Shown here: in pieces, positions 16,506-25,081 of the stretch | Position numbering within the stretch: the stretch's first letter is position 1 | How the letters are laid out: the number at the start of each line of letters is the position of its first letter | Assembly: GCA_018066165.1 (NCBI GenBank) | Contig: JAGHRX010000242.1 | Coordinates: 1 to 38,332, forward strand | Reading direction: 5' to 3' | From: UBA1723 sp018066165 | GTDB taxonomy: Bacteria; Bacteroidota; Bacteroidia; Bacteroidales; Paludibacteraceae | Length of the DNA stretch: 38,332 nucleotides | Notes under the pieces: model-generated | Database searches by the model: none | Told to the model about the DNA's origin: nothing | What the model saw: only the letters and a program-made list of their open reading frames with translations | Made by a program: the position numbers and the translations under genes

Positions 16506-17533
16506 TATGTATTGTGCTTGAACTTATGTCTGCACTCGGGATAATCCATTAGGAAAGGGAAATCATCCACCACATTGGCGTAGCTTCTGTAATGCTTGCT
16601 GATCTCTGGAAGCATAAGCATGAACAACGTCTCTGCATGCTCGTTCTTCTTATTTGAGTATTCCAATGCTTTTGTTAGGAATAGATTTCTGTATGAGTTG
16701 TTGCGAAGATAGTTGAACAATACTCTGCTCTCACGCTCCGAACAAGGATCTTTGTGTCCCAAATCGATATTGTTGATGTACTCTCTCCACAAAGCCACTG
16801 TCATCAATATGTTCTTTTCCATCTTGTTGACATATTCCGATGAGATGCAATTGTCTGGCATATCTGGATCGGTGTCGAGAACCAACTGGTCTTGAAGTAT
16901 CTTAACGAACTCTTTCGGAACGTAAACAGAATCAATCTGCTCCATTGAGAAGTCAAGATCGTAGTAACTCTCCGAGAATTTTACAAGCTTCAACGATTTG
17001 TCGTAGTATTCCTCATGCACGTATGTGTATGGAGTGTAGAAACTGTAGACGTCGATTGTATCAGACATCTTAGACAATTTCACTTTACGAGTTCCCTGCA
17101 ATGTATGCGTATGTGTGATAGGAATATAGCCTGGAGCCTTAGGCTCGGTAGAGTAGATTACTCTCGCGTCAGTGTTGACGGAAAAATAGCATCGTCCCAC
17201 TGTGTCTGCCTCATTCTCAAACATGATAAGTTCTCCGTTTTTCACCTGAAATCTGAACTTACGCTGGTTTAGGATAGTCTTGTGCTGAGAAGAGTAGTAG
17301 TATAGCGTCTCTTCTCTGCGGAAATTATGCTCATTGTAGATTATGGCCATAAAATCCACAAAATCATGTCCGTTTTCTCCATCCAATCGTTTCTGGAAAT
17401 AACGGATATCCACACCTTCTTTTGCCTCAGGTGCTCCAAGTGTATATTGCTGTCGTTCTTCCTTCTTGCTATGGCATGACGCTAATAGAATTAGCGAAAT
17501 GGGAAGAATTATTTTTATCAGTCTTTTAATCAT
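16502..17533 (-). CDS. Lipoprotein of unknown function
   Basis: The 343-residue protein is not a family I recognise. Its signal ends LLASC (Cys20), giving a lipoprotein. ATG at 17533 is chosen over an upstream in-frame ATG at 17593 because it starts directly at the signal peptide. The N-terminal half is beta-rich with alternating Tyr/Thr segments (for example VKNGELIMFENEADTVGRCY). The C-terminal part is helical, with YLRNNSYRNLFLTKALEYSN. A putative -7 element (minus strand, 17626-17633) precedes it, and the 157-residue exported protein follows directly, suggesting a two-gene unit. Confidence 0.6.
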   Translation of the reverse strand: MIKRLIKIILPISLILLASCHSKKEERQQYTLGAPEAKEGVDIRYFQKRLDGENGHDFVDFMAIIYNEHNFRREETLYYYSSQHKTILNQRKFRFQVKNGELIMFENEADTVGRCYFSVNTDARVIYSTEPKAPGYIPITHTHTLQGTRKVKLSKMSDTIDVYSFYTPYTYVHEEYYDKSLKLVKFSESYYDLDFSMEQIDSVYVPKEFVKILQDQLVLDTDPDMPDNCISSEYVNKMEKNILMTVALWREYINNIDLGHKDPCSERESRVLFNYLRNNSYRNLFLTKALEYSNKKNEHAETLFMLMLPEISKHYRSYANVVDDFPFLMDYPECRHKFKHNTY

Positions 17534-17570
17534 TGCTTTATCTTGTTGACCGAGCAATTTAACCTGTTTC

Positions 17571-17592
17571 GAGACGTGGAGTATCACGTCCA
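17571..17592. repeat. GAGACG hairpin, degenerate copy
   Basis: GACGTG (17573-17578) pairs with CACGTC (17585-17590) inside GAGACGTGGAGTATCACGTCC. It belongs to the same hairpin family as 21747-21770. Confidence 0.4.
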
Positions 17593-17625
17593 CTTAATAG
17601 TTAGCCTTTTTAGAGTTTAGACCTA

Positions 17626-17633
17626 CAAAATTA
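17626..17633 (-). promoter_or_regulatory. Putative -7 element for the 16502-17533 lipoprotein
   Basis: On the minus strand this reads TAATTTTG (TAnnTTTG). No clear TTTG is present 19 bases upstream, so confidence is limited. Confidence 0.4.
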
Positions 17634-17671
17634 ACATTTTTTAATAAACTCAAGCATAAAATCTGATTTTT

Positions 17672-18262
17672 TTACAGATTTACTATGATTGGTTCATGGT
17701 GGAGTGCTGGAAGAATCTTTTCTGTCAAGTCTTTCACAAGCATTCGTAGGCTTGATGTGTTCATACATGGATGGCATCCTACGTACTCGCTTCTCAACAC
17801 GTCGCTATCAATCAGCAGCTGCACTGTGTTCTCTTTGTCGTTCATCAATCCCAGCACCGACACTGACCCTGGTGTGACGTCGAGATATTTGAGCATGTCT
17901 TCCTCTCCTGCAAACGATAGTCGCGCGGAGTTGATCTGTGCCGACAAATCCTTAGTCAAGAATTTCTTGTCGCCAGGCATCATTAGAAGATAGTATTTGG
18001 TATGCTGCTTATTGGTAAGAAACAGATTCTTGCAGATGATGGCATGTTTGCCTTTGTCTTCACTCTGGTCTGCCTTGAATGCTTCCAATGGCAGACGTTC
18101 AAATGCGGCGTCGATCTCAGCGCATATCTCCATTGTCATCGCTGGCTCGTGGTCGAGTCTTTCATACTCTATGCCAAGTGAGTCGAGCAAATCGTAAACG
18201 CGGACTTCTCTCTCTAGTCTGCCAGATAAATCCTCTGGTCTTCCTTTGTATATTGTTAACAT
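17672..18262 (-). CDS. ProX/YbaK-type aminoacyl-tRNA deacylase
   Basis: The 196-residue cytoplasmic protein matches the free-standing prolyl-tRNA-synthetase-associated editing domain (ProXp-ala/PrdX type), which hydrolyses mischarged tRNA, typically Ala-tRNA(Pro). Visible family features are EYERLDHEPAMTMEIC, the Lys in GKHAIICKNLFLTNK, GSVSVLGLMNDKENTVQLLID and the C-terminal GCHPCMNTSSLRM with its conserved G-x-H-P. The length fits the family. It is a single gene, flanked downstream by the 17594-17671 spacer and upstream by a hairpin repeat. Confidence 0.85.
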   Translation of the reverse strand: MLTIYKGRPEDLSGRLEREVRVYDLLDSLGIEYERLDHEPAMTMEICAEIDAAFERLPLEAFKADQSEDKGKHAIICKNLFLTNKQHTKYYLLMMPGDKKFLTKDLSAQINSARLSFAGEEDMLKYLDVTPGSVSVLGLMNDKENTVQLLIDSDVLRSEYVGCHPCMNTSSLRMLVKDLTEKILPALHHEPIIVNL

Positions 18263-18288
18263 CTATTCAAAAATTATATGTTCAGTTG

Positions 18289-18311
18289 TAGAGACGCGAG
18301 ACCTCGTGTCT
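18289..18311. repeat. GTAGAGACG hairpin, degenerate copy
   Basis: GTAGAGACGCGAGACCTCGTGTCT folds with stem GACGCGA/TCGTGTC, one G-T pair. The same GTAGAGACG start occurs at 5277. Confidence 0.4.
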
Positions 18312-18390
18312 TCGTCGTTGATTTCTAAAATTTTAACGAACTATTGCATTGCTTGAAATTTATTTTCAAATTGGATGGTTGCTAAAAGAC

Positions 18391-20376
18391 TTATTTCAAT
18401 AAACATTTCTTTCCCCCAACAATGTAGATATTTCTATCATGAGGAATCGAGTTGAGTTTTCTGCCATGAATGTCGTAAACCTTCTGCTCACCATGTTCTT
18501 TTGTTGCAACCACATTTTCAATGTTGGTTTCCGTTTCGTCAACAAATTGCCAAGTATCTAACTGCACATTCCCTTTCAGTATTAGGTAAAGGGTGTGCGT
18601 TCCTTTCAATTCTCCTTCAGTCACGGTCGTTTTGCTCTGCCAATTGTCGTCAAGACAAGCAATGGTTGCAATGTCCTTGCCGTTCTTGTCGTCTAATCGT
18701 ATCGAAACCGTACCCTCGCCTTTCATCAGGCATTTTAGGTTGCCATTGCCTGTGAATTCTACATTTCGCACCTCAATAATACCCTCAGAAGGCACCGATG
18801 CCGACTTGCTCGGTGTGCCAATGGTGGCTACCATGTGTCCGGCTTCTTTTGTCGGTATGTATTTTATGCCGAGGGTTGCAGCTGCTGTTGCAGCATATTG
18901 ATCTGTATATGGATTGATATTCTTAATAGCAGTAACACCCTCGTAGGTTGGCTTACATTCGCTGATGCTTACATTCTCTTCATCAACCTCAATTTCATCG
19001 ACCAAAATACTTCTGAACCCACCACTCGATCCTATTGACGGTTCCAATACGTTCGCTTGGTAGAAAAGATACCACTTGTCTTGGTATTTGTGAAGATGTG
19101 TGTGGTTGTTGCAATATGGCATGCCATTATCGCCTGGATTTTTGAAATAGTTGTCGCCATAGGTCCACGAATCGGGGTTTAGTGGGTCGGTGCTTGTGAA
19201 GTATGCCATGCTGCAAGCTGTTGGAGCGACGCCACCCCAGGTCCACGAAGAATGGTCTTCCCAATCGTTGTTGTAGGTATAGACATAGGTTCCATTGATG
19301 TAGTTTAGTTCATTCGCCTCGAAGTGGAAGGAAGATGGAGTCTTTACCGGGTCAGAAGCAAAAGAGTGTAAGTCAGGATTCAGTTTTGCAATCCATCCCT
19401 GTCCGTTACCAAAAGATATCCATCCATCTCCGTTGTCGTCAATTACTGCACCTGGATCGAAAATTGAGCCACTACCCGCAACAATAGGATTTTTGCCATC
19501 AATCAGGCTCGCACTTAAAGGGGAGGTCCATGGGCCAACGGGAGATTTTGCCTGAATAACGCCTACCCCCCAACCACTGTTTGAGAAGTAAAGAGAAAAA
19601 AGTGTGCTGCCGTCGGCTTGTGGTTTGCTGATGATGCTTGGAGCCCACGATACCATTATCCATGGAGCAATATCGCCGACAGGAATTAAGCCATGGTATG
19701 TCCAGTTGACCATGTCGTCGGTAGACATCATCGCTAACGTCTTGATTGCCTCATAACTATTAACTTCGGCTTCTTCGTATTGCTGGTGGTCGTTTGTTCC
19801 ATAAACATAAAGCCGTCCATCGTACTCAATGGCTGTCGGGTCTGCACAAAACAAGAAGTCGAGTAACGGATTTCCCATACCTGTTCCAAGTTTAGGAGAC
19901 TTGACAGGCATTGTGCTTATGTTTCCAGTAGAGTTTTTCGCATGTATAATCACACTTCCAAAGTGAATGGTAGCGTTGTCGTCTGGGATGTCCATTCCTA
20001 ACGATAGCGCTATTTTCACGATTGTTTTGTTCTCTTCAAACGTCAGTGTATGGCTGGTGGCTCCGCTCTCTATAACATCATTGGTGTTACTGCCATCGCT
20101 ATAAGTCACTGTCACATTCATGTGCTCGTAGTTAACCGCTTGGGCGAAAGTAAACACCACCTTGCTATATATGTTTGTGTTTAGGTCGTGTATATCCCAA
20201 TAGTTATTGGCATACTTTTTATAATTGAATGTATTGTTCTCAACGTCTTTTGTGCCTCCGCCACCACTCCAATCTACAACAATGTCTTTAACGTACAGTG
20301 CAATGTTGTCGGTAGCAGCAAATGCGTTTGTTGCCATGACGAACAATAGTAGTATTATGTTTAATATATTCTTCAT
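18391..20376 (-). CDS. Secreted GH43 glycoside hydrolase with accessory binding domains
   Basis: The 661-residue exported enzyme (signal 1-20) has three parts: an N-terminal beta-sandwich (about 24-150) resembling a carbohydrate-binding module, a five-bladed GH43 domain (about 165-505) and a CBM6-like domain (about 515-625). In the GH43 part, FCADPTAIEYDGRLYVYGTN contains the catalytic base Asp179, SIFDPGAVIDDNGDG holds the pKa-modulating Asp308, and FHFEANEL supplies the acid Glu (353 or 356). GH43 enzymes attack arabinose- or xylose-containing plant glycans; the exact bond is not readable. The tail KVYDIHGRKL...NIYIVGGKKCLLK resembles a type IX sorting signal. It sits next to an IS remnant with no SusC/D genes nearby. 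Confidence 0.87.
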   Translation of the reverse strand: MKNILNIILLLFVMATNAFAATDNIALYVKDIVVDWSGGGGTKDVENNTFNYKKYANNYWDIHDLNTNIYSKVVFTFAQAVNYEHMNVTVTYSDGSNTNDVIESGATSHTLTFEENKTIVKIALSLGMDIPDDNATIHFGSVIIHAKNSTGNISTMPVKSPKLGTGMGNPLLDFLFCADPTAIEYDGRLYVYGTNDHQQYEEAEVNSYEAIKTLAMMSTDDMVNWTYHGLIPVGDIAPWIMVSWAPSIISKPQADGSTLFSLYFSNSGWGVGVIQAKSPVGPWTSPLSASLIDGKNPIVAGSGSIFDPGAVIDDNGDGWISFGNGQGWIAKLNPDLHSFASDPVKTPSSFHFEANELNYINGTYVYTYNNDWEDHSSWTWGGVAPTACSMAYFTSTDPLNPDSWTYGDNYFKNPGDNGMPYCNNHTHLHKYQDKWYLFYQANVLEPSIGSSGGFRSILVDEIEVDEENVSISECKPTYEGVTAIKNINPYTDQYAATAAATLGIKYIPTKEAGHMVATIGTPSKSASVPSEGIIEVRNVEFTGNGNLKCLMKGEGTVSIRLDDKNGKDIATIACLDDNWQSKTTVTEGELKGTHTLYLILKGNVQLDTWQFVDETETNIENVVATKEHGEQKVYDIHGRKLNSIPHDRNIYIVGGKKCLLK

Positions 20377-20429
20377 ATTGTCTTTTTTCTTAAAGGTGTT
20401 TATATTCTAAATTACGCAAATAAAAAAAT

Positions 20430-20765
20430 CAAACTTATGACAGCGTGGGCGCTCTGCAAGTATTTGAGGACATGAGGTTTAAATTCCATCGCCTTGCAAA
20501 AATCATCGCAGACGGAGGTTACAGAGGAGAGCATCTGTCCAACACGCTAAAAGCCACTTTGGGTTGCGATTTGGAGGTCGTCCTTCGTCCTGATGAGTGT
20601 CCCTCGAAATTCCAAGTGGTACCAAAACGATGGATTGTTGAAAGATCTTTCGCTTGGTTGGAAAACTTCAAAAGGTTAGTCATAGACTATGAGTTTCATG
20701 CAGAAACAGCAGTGGCTATGATTCAATTAGCCTTCTGCTTTCTGATGCTTAACAAAATATTTTAG
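20430..20765 (+). pseudogene. IS5-like transposase, 3' remnant
   Basis: The open frame encodes only the last 106 or so residues of a DDE transposase of the IS5/IS427 type. It includes DSVGALQVFEDM, then IADGGYRGEHL, PKRWIVERSFAWLENFKR (the catalytic Glu region) and the tail FCFLMLNKIF. The GTG at 20445 is an artefact of truncation, because homology already runs upstream as YDSVGA. Everything 5' of about 20430, including the first catalytic Asp, is missing and replaced by the GH43 upstream region. No terminal inverted repeat pair was found. It is a relic and not a mobile unit. Confidence 0.82.
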
Positions 20766-20783
20766 AAAAATTTAAACAGCTTC

Positions 20784-21290
20784 TTATTTATTTAATTCAG
20801 TTTGTGGATGCCCCACCGCAATTTTGATTGGCTCTCCTCCAAAGTGAGGCTTCTTGCCTACAAGCATATCAAGGTATAGTTTCACTCTTGCGTAACCTTC
20901 CCTGATCATTATCTTATACTTGCTTCTCTTTACCTCTACATCTTTGGCGTTGAATCCCACCAACTCCATATCTTGCCATTCTCCAAGCACAATGCTTCGT
21001 TCATTGTGGAATTTCTGTGAGATGACAGTCATCTTTGTCTGGCCGAAGATATCCTTTGCTCTGACTACTGAATCAAGTGTTCTGAATCCTGCGTAGTCGA
21101 TATAAATCACGTCTGCTGGGATTCCTCTTTCAATCAGGATGCTCCTCATCACATCTGGCTCGGAGTAATCCTTTGTCTTGTTGTCTCCACTGATTAGTAC
21201 AAACTTGATTTTCTTCGCTTTGTATAGTTCCTCTACAGCGTCGACGCGATAATAGAAATAGGGATTGTCATTCCAATTATGAATTATGCA
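20784..21290 (-). pseudogene. SanA/YdcF-type envelope protein, 5'-truncated
   Basis: The frame is open from 21290 with no start until an internal ATG at 21152. Homology to SanA-type DUF218 proteins runs through the whole frame: PYFYYRVDAVEELYKAKKIK, then VLISGDN, DYAGFRTLDSVVRAKDIFG and ISQKFHNERS. SanA proteins are inner-membrane anchored and affect envelope permeability. About 60 N-terminal residues, including the membrane anchor, are gone. The break coincides with the A/T repeat at 21272-21308. A 122-residue product from 21152 would lack the anchor and part of the fold, so the gene is most likely dead. It converges with the transposase relic 18 bases away. Confidence 0.8.
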
Positions 21291-21308
21291 TTATGAATTA
21301 CGAATTCA
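21272..21308. repeat. GAATTATGCATTATGAATT repeat
   Basis: The run of AATTATG, AATTATGCATT and ATGAATTACG words is similar to the end of the repeat at 8608-8700. It marks the point where the sanA homology breaks off. Confidence 0.5.
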
Positions 21309-21309
21309 A

Positions 21310-21723
21310 TTATTCTCCTGCGATCGTCGCTACAATCTTTCTTGCTCCACCGTAGTTTCTGAACTCACAAAGGTATATTCCCTGCCAAGTGCCGAGATTC
21401 AATCTGCCGTTGGAGATTGGAATAGTAAGGCTGTCGCCGACGAGGGTGCTCTTTGCGTGAGCTGGCATATCGTCGTCGCCTTCAAGGGTGTGCTGATAAT
21501 AGGGCTCACGTTCCTTCACCATACGGTTGAAGATGCTCTCCATGTCGACGCGGACATCTGGATCAGCATTCTCGTTGATGGTCAGTCCAGCCGACGTATG
21601 CTTGATGAAAAGGTTGAGCAATCCCACTTTGGGCAATGCTGGCAGATGAGATAGAATCTCACTTGTGACGAGGTGGAATCCACGTCGCTTTTCATTAAGG
21701 GAAAATTCTACTTGAGTCCACAT
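21310..21723 (-). CDS. YjbQ (UPF0047) family protein
   Basis: This 137-residue cytoplasmic protein is full length for the YjbQ/UPF0047 family (Pfam DUF/UPF0047; some members are described with thiamin phosphate synthase activity). The family motifs are present: LLNLFIKHTSAGLTINENAD (the HTSA-x-L-x-x-NE core), DMPAHAKSTLVGDSLTIP with HxK, and the glycine-rich GTWQGIYLCEFRNYG. A metal or phosphate site is expected at the His residues. It lies downstream of the chagasin-like gene, with a hairpin between them, and may be on the same transcript. Confidence 0.88.
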   Translation of the reverse strand: MWTQVEFSLNEKRRGFHLVTSEILSHLPALPKVGLLNLFIKHTSAGLTINENADPDVRVDMESIFNRMVKEREPYYQHTLEGDDDMPAHAKSTLVGDSLTIPISNGRLNLGTWQGIYLCEFRNYGGARKIVATIAGE

Positions 21724-21746
21724 ATAATGTCCATACTTTTATTTTC

Positions 21747-21770
21747 AGAGACGCACGTCCGTGCGTCTCT
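21747..21770. repeat. AGAGACGCAC hairpin, best copy of its family
   Basis: AGAGACGCAC (21747-21756) and GTGCGTCTCT (21761-21770) form a perfect 10-bp stem with loop GTCC. No T run follows on either strand, so it looks like a dispersed repeat and not a terminator. Confidence 0.6.
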
Positions 21771-21778
21771 ACGATTGG

Positions 21779-22273
21779 TTATTCTGTGATCGTGATGTTA
21801 TAAACGACTGTCGCTTCTGGCTCTTGGTTTCCCCAAGGTCGCTTGTATTCAAATGTGATTTTAGCGACGCCGGGTTTCTCTGTGATGAACTCATATCGTC
21901 TTAGCGACGGTGCTCCGCACATCATTGGTCTCGACTCTTCAACAGGTGTCACGTCAAACGATTTGTCGAATCGCAAGATTGTGCTGTCGGCTGTCTCAAC
22001 CTTCATCTCCCAGTCGAAACCAGTGGTAGGGTTGGTCTTGCCAACCATAAAGATCTTTCCTGCCTTAACGGAAACCGTTTCGTTAAATACAGAATCGTTA
22101 GGGTAGAACGATGGAAGCTTCACTTCGTTATTTTCTGGCATAACAGTGTCTTTTTCTGCTTTGGTATTCTTAACTATTTTTCTGCTCTCCATGCGTCCAC
22201 CTTGTACTTGTGAACATCCCACCATCGCAATGACAGAGAAAAATGCCAATATAGTTTTGATTTTTTTTCCCAT
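21779..22273 (-). CDS. Chagasin-like (I42) cysteine protease inhibitor lipoprotein
   Basis: The 164-residue protein has a lipoprotein signal ending MVGC (Cys20) and a C-terminal chagasin/ICP domain (about 70-164). All three inhibitory loops can be read: KTNPTTGFDWEM (the NPTTG loop), MCGAPSLRRYEF (in place of the usual G-x-G-G loop) and YKRPWGNQ (the RPW loop). Chagasins block papain-type (C1) peptidases by filling the active-site cleft, so a lipid-anchored periplasmic or surface form would guard the cell against own or foreign cysteine peptidases. The start at 22273 (MGKKIKTILAFF) is chosen over an upstream ATG at 22345 because it begins the signal peptide. Confidence 0.85.
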   Translation of the reverse strand: MGKKIKTILAFFSVIAMVGCSQVQGGRMESRKIVKNTKAEKDTVMPENNEVKLPSFYPNDSVFNETVSVKAGKIFMVGKTNPTTGFDWEMKVETADSTILRFDKSFDVTPVEESRPMMCGAPSLRRYEFITEKPGVAKITFEYKRPWGNQEPEATVVYNITITE

Positions 22274-22322
22274 TGTTCCTTTATTTATGTGCTCGCCTTC
22301 GGCTCGCACTGTGGGGGTGAGG

Positions 22323-22341
22323 TTAGGGCGTTCCGCCCTTA
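22323..22341. repeat. GGGCGTTCCGCCC hairpin
   Basis: AGGGCG (22325-22330) and CGCCCT (22334-22339) flank a TTC loop between the P-ATPase stop (22363) and the chagasin-like gene. It may end the ATPase transcript, though no T run follows on the minus strand. Confidence 0.35.
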
Positions 22342-22362
22342 ACAATCCTCAATCTTCATTCC

Positions 22363-25065
22363 TCATTTATTCAGCATTCTCATTATCTCTCCAATCCACA
22401 ACACTGCAGATGTCGCTCCTACGATTAGAAGCCAGTCTATGATGTTGAGTGGTGTGACATTGAACATGGCTCCTCCAAGGTTCACAATCAATAGCTGGCC
22501 GAAGAAGATCAACGCTGCGATAGTAAGGAATCCTTTGCAGTCTTTGAAATGCAATGCACTCTTGCCTGTGGCGAATGCTTTGGCGTTGAACATGTTCCAG
22601 AACTGAAGCATGACGAATGTTGTGAAGAAGACGCTGCACTCGTAGGCTGGAAGTGTCTTGCCTCCTGCCACCATGCCGAGGATTCCGCTCTCGAATGTGA
22701 TTTCGTGGCTCTTCATCACGAATAGCATTCCCATCATGACTACGAAGAAAAATACTCCTACAGTGAGGATGAATTTCATCATTGGTTTGTTGATGATAAA
22801 TGCGTCTCTTGATCTTGGAGCCTCTTTCATCACTTTCATCGACGGTGGAAGCGACGCTAATGCCATAGCTGCGAATGTATCCATGATTAGGTTTACCCAT
22901 AGCATCTGTGTCACTGTTAGCGGTGATTTGATGCCTGGAATGAATGCTCCGACTAACACGATCAAGCAGGCTGCGACGTTGACTGTCATCTGGAAAAGGA
23001 TGAATCTCTGGATGTTCTGGTATAGTGAACGTCCCCACATCACTGCTCGTGTGATACTTGAGAATGAGTTGTCGATGATGGTGATATCCGACGCTTCTTT
23101 AGCCACGCTTGTTCCGTCTCCCATAGATAGTCCGACGTGGGCAGCTTTCAATGCTGGTGCGTCGTTTGTGCCGTCGCCAGTCACTGCCACCACTTGGTTG
23201 CGTTTCTGCAATGTCTCCACCAATCTCTTCTTATCTAATGGACGTGCTCTGGCTATAATCTTTATCTCTTCCACGCGGTTGTAAACCTCATCGTCAGTAA
23301 GAGCTGCAAACTCAGGTCCTGTGATGATGTTGTTGTCTCCGTATGTCTCTTTCCAAAGACCAATCTGTCGGCCAATCTCTTTGGCTGTGGCTGTAGTGTC
23401 TCCAGTCACTATCTTGATGTCGATACCTGCCTCGATACAGTTACCTACAGCTCCTGGTACCTCCTCACGCACTGGGTCGGCAATCGCAACAATTCCCATG
23501 AATGTCAGGTTGTTAGCCACAAGTTTGTTGTCGCTGTTGATGACAACCTCTCCGTCTTCCAAAATCTGATAAGCGAATGCAAGAGTTCGCATCGCCTGGT
23601 TCTGATATTTTAGAAGTGTCTCGTTGATTGTCTGCTTTGTCTCTCCACCTGCGATGTTTGAGCAAAGGGCAAGCACAATCTCCGGAGCTCCCTTTAGATA
23701 CAACACTTTCTTGCCATTCAAGTACTGCGACTTGACAAGTGACGCCATATACTTGCGTTCGGTAGAGAATGGAATCTCATCTACTCTTTCGGCTGCGTCT
23801 TTGACTGTCTCAAAATCAATATTATGCTTGTTCAACCAAAGAAGTAAGGCTCCTTCAGTTGGATTTCCCAAAACCTTTGGATTGGCTGCGTCGGTAAGGT
23901 CGAGTAGGGCAGTGGAGTTGACGCTGATTCCCTCTACGATTAGGTTGCTGGCTTCGCTGCCGTTTAGTGTCTGGTCTGGCTGCAGATTGAAGAATTTTGT
24001 CTCGTGTACCTGCATTTTATTCTGAGTCAACGTGCCTGTCTTATCTGTACAGATGACTGTAGTGGCACCCATTGTCTCGCAGGCGTGCATCTTGCGGACA
24101 AGGTTGTTAGTCTTGAGCATTGCGCGCATACTGTAGGCAAGCGACAATGTAACTGCCATTGGCAATCCTTCAGGCACTGCCACAGCCACAAGAGCCACAG
24201 CCACCATACATGCCTGCAATGTCTCTGTGATGAAGCCTGCGTTTGTAGCGTCGCCAAACCATGAGAATCCGTCGTTGTTGACGAAATACATTCCGATTCG
24301 TCCGACGATGATAAGTCCGGCAATCACGTAACTGATCTTTGCAATCAGGTCTCCAAGACCGTCAAGCTGCTCGTTCAATGGAGTCTTGACGCTGTTGTCG
24401 ATTTGTGCGGCTTTGAAAACTTTTCCGTTTTCTGTATGGTCTCCCACCGCAAACACTCGCATGACGCCGTGTCCTTCCATCACTTTTGTGCCACGCATAG
24501 CATGGTTCGACGGGAATGTTGCGTTGGAGTCAAAATCTTCTTCTTTAGTGGTTTTTAGGCAAATAGGCTCGCCTGTCAATGAACTTTCATCTATATTCAG
24601 CGACGTCGCTTCAAGCAATTCACCGTCGGCTGGCACTTCACAACCTGTTACTAAAATCACGATGTCGCCCACCACCACATCTTTGCGTGGCACCTCTGTT
24701 GTGATGCCGTTGCGCACCACCTGGACAGGTTCGTCGTCGTTGACTTGGTTGAGCACCTCAAACTCTTTGTCGGCGGCATACTCAAAATAGAATGCCATAC
24801 CTGTGGCAAGGAAGATGGCTACCCAGATTCCGACTGGCTCAAAGAAGACCTTAGGGTCTGGGTGCTGTGTATATTCGTAGATTGAAATTCCGATGGACAA
24901 TGCTCCAGCAACAAGCAGGATCACGATAAGCGGATCCTTGAATTTCTCCAAAAACTTGAAAAACAACGATTCTTTCTCTGGAGGAGTAAGAATGTTGGAT
25001 CCATATTGGTTTCTGGATTTGATTACTTCCTGGCTGTTTAGTCCGGTGTAATGCTCTTTTGCCAT
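22363..25065 (-). CDS. Calcium-translocating P-type ATPase (P2B-like)
   Basis: This 900-residue integral membrane pump has the complete P-type ATPase set: an N-terminal cation-ATPase segment, actuator motif LTGEP (163-167), PEGLP in M4 (298-302), phosphorylation site DKTGTLT (Asp341), KGAPE in the nucleotide domain, the hinge GDGTNDAPALK and a six-helix C-terminal bundle with NLIMDTFAALA-like NLIMDTFAAMALA. PEGLP together with NxxxD in M6 is the signature of Ca2+ pumps of the PMCA/SERCA group, so calcium export with ATP hydrolysis is likely, although the ion is inferred. Its start is 16 bases after the coaD stop, so the two are probably co-transcribed. Confidence 0.93.
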   Translation of the reverse strand: MAKEHYTGLNSQEVIKSRNQYGSNILTPPEKESLFFKFLEKFKDPLIVILLVAGALSIGISIYEYTQHPDPKVFFEPVGIWVAIFLATGMAFYFEYAADKEFEVLNQVNDDEPVQVVRNGITTEVPRKDVVVGDIVILVTGCEVPADGELLEATSLNIDESSLTGEPICLKTTKEEDFDSNATFPSNHAMRGTKVMEGHGVMRVFAVGDHTENGKVFKAAQIDNSVKTPLNEQLDGLGDLIAKISYVIAGLIIVGRIGMYFVNNDGFSWFGDATNAGFITETLQACMVAVALVAVAVPEGLPMAVTLSLAYSMRAMLKTNNLVRKMHACETMGATTVICTDKTGTLTQNKMQVHETKFFNLQPDQTLNGSEASNLIVEGISVNSTALLDLTDAANPKVLGNPTEGALLLWLNKHNIDFETVKDAAERVDEIPFSTERKYMASLVKSQYLNGKKVLYLKGAPEIVLALCSNIAGGETKQTINETLLKYQNQAMRTLAFAYQILEDGEVVINSDNKLVANNLTFMGIVAIADPVREEVPGAVGNCIEAGIDIKIVTGDTTATAKEIGRQIGLWKETYGDNNIITGPEFAALTDDEVYNRVEEIKIIARARPLDKKRLVETLQKRNQVVAVTGDGTNDAPALKAAHVGLSMGDGTSVAKEASDITIIDNSFSSITRAVMWGRSLYQNIQRFILFQMTVNVAACLIVLVGAFIPGIKSPLTVTQMLWVNLIMDTFAAMALASLPPSMKVMKEAPRSRDAFIINKPMMKFILTVGVFFFVVMMGMLFVMKSHEITFESGILGMVAGGKTLPAYECSVFFTTFVMLQFWNMFNAKAFATGKSALHFKDCKGFLTIAALIFFGQLLIVNLGGAMFNVTPLNIIDWLLIVGATSAVLWIGEIMRMLNK

Positions 25066-25081
25066 AATTGAAAAGTTTGGA

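Noticed and set aside
20445..20765. Intact small transposase-like gene starting at GTG
   Set aside because: The homology continues upstream of the GTG and lacks the N-terminal half, so it is a fragment, not a complete gene.
22367..23038. 223-codon frame inside the P-ATPase gene
   Set aside because: It is an out-of-frame shadow on the same strand, rich in Arg/His/Ser, while the ATPase frame has all conserved motifs.
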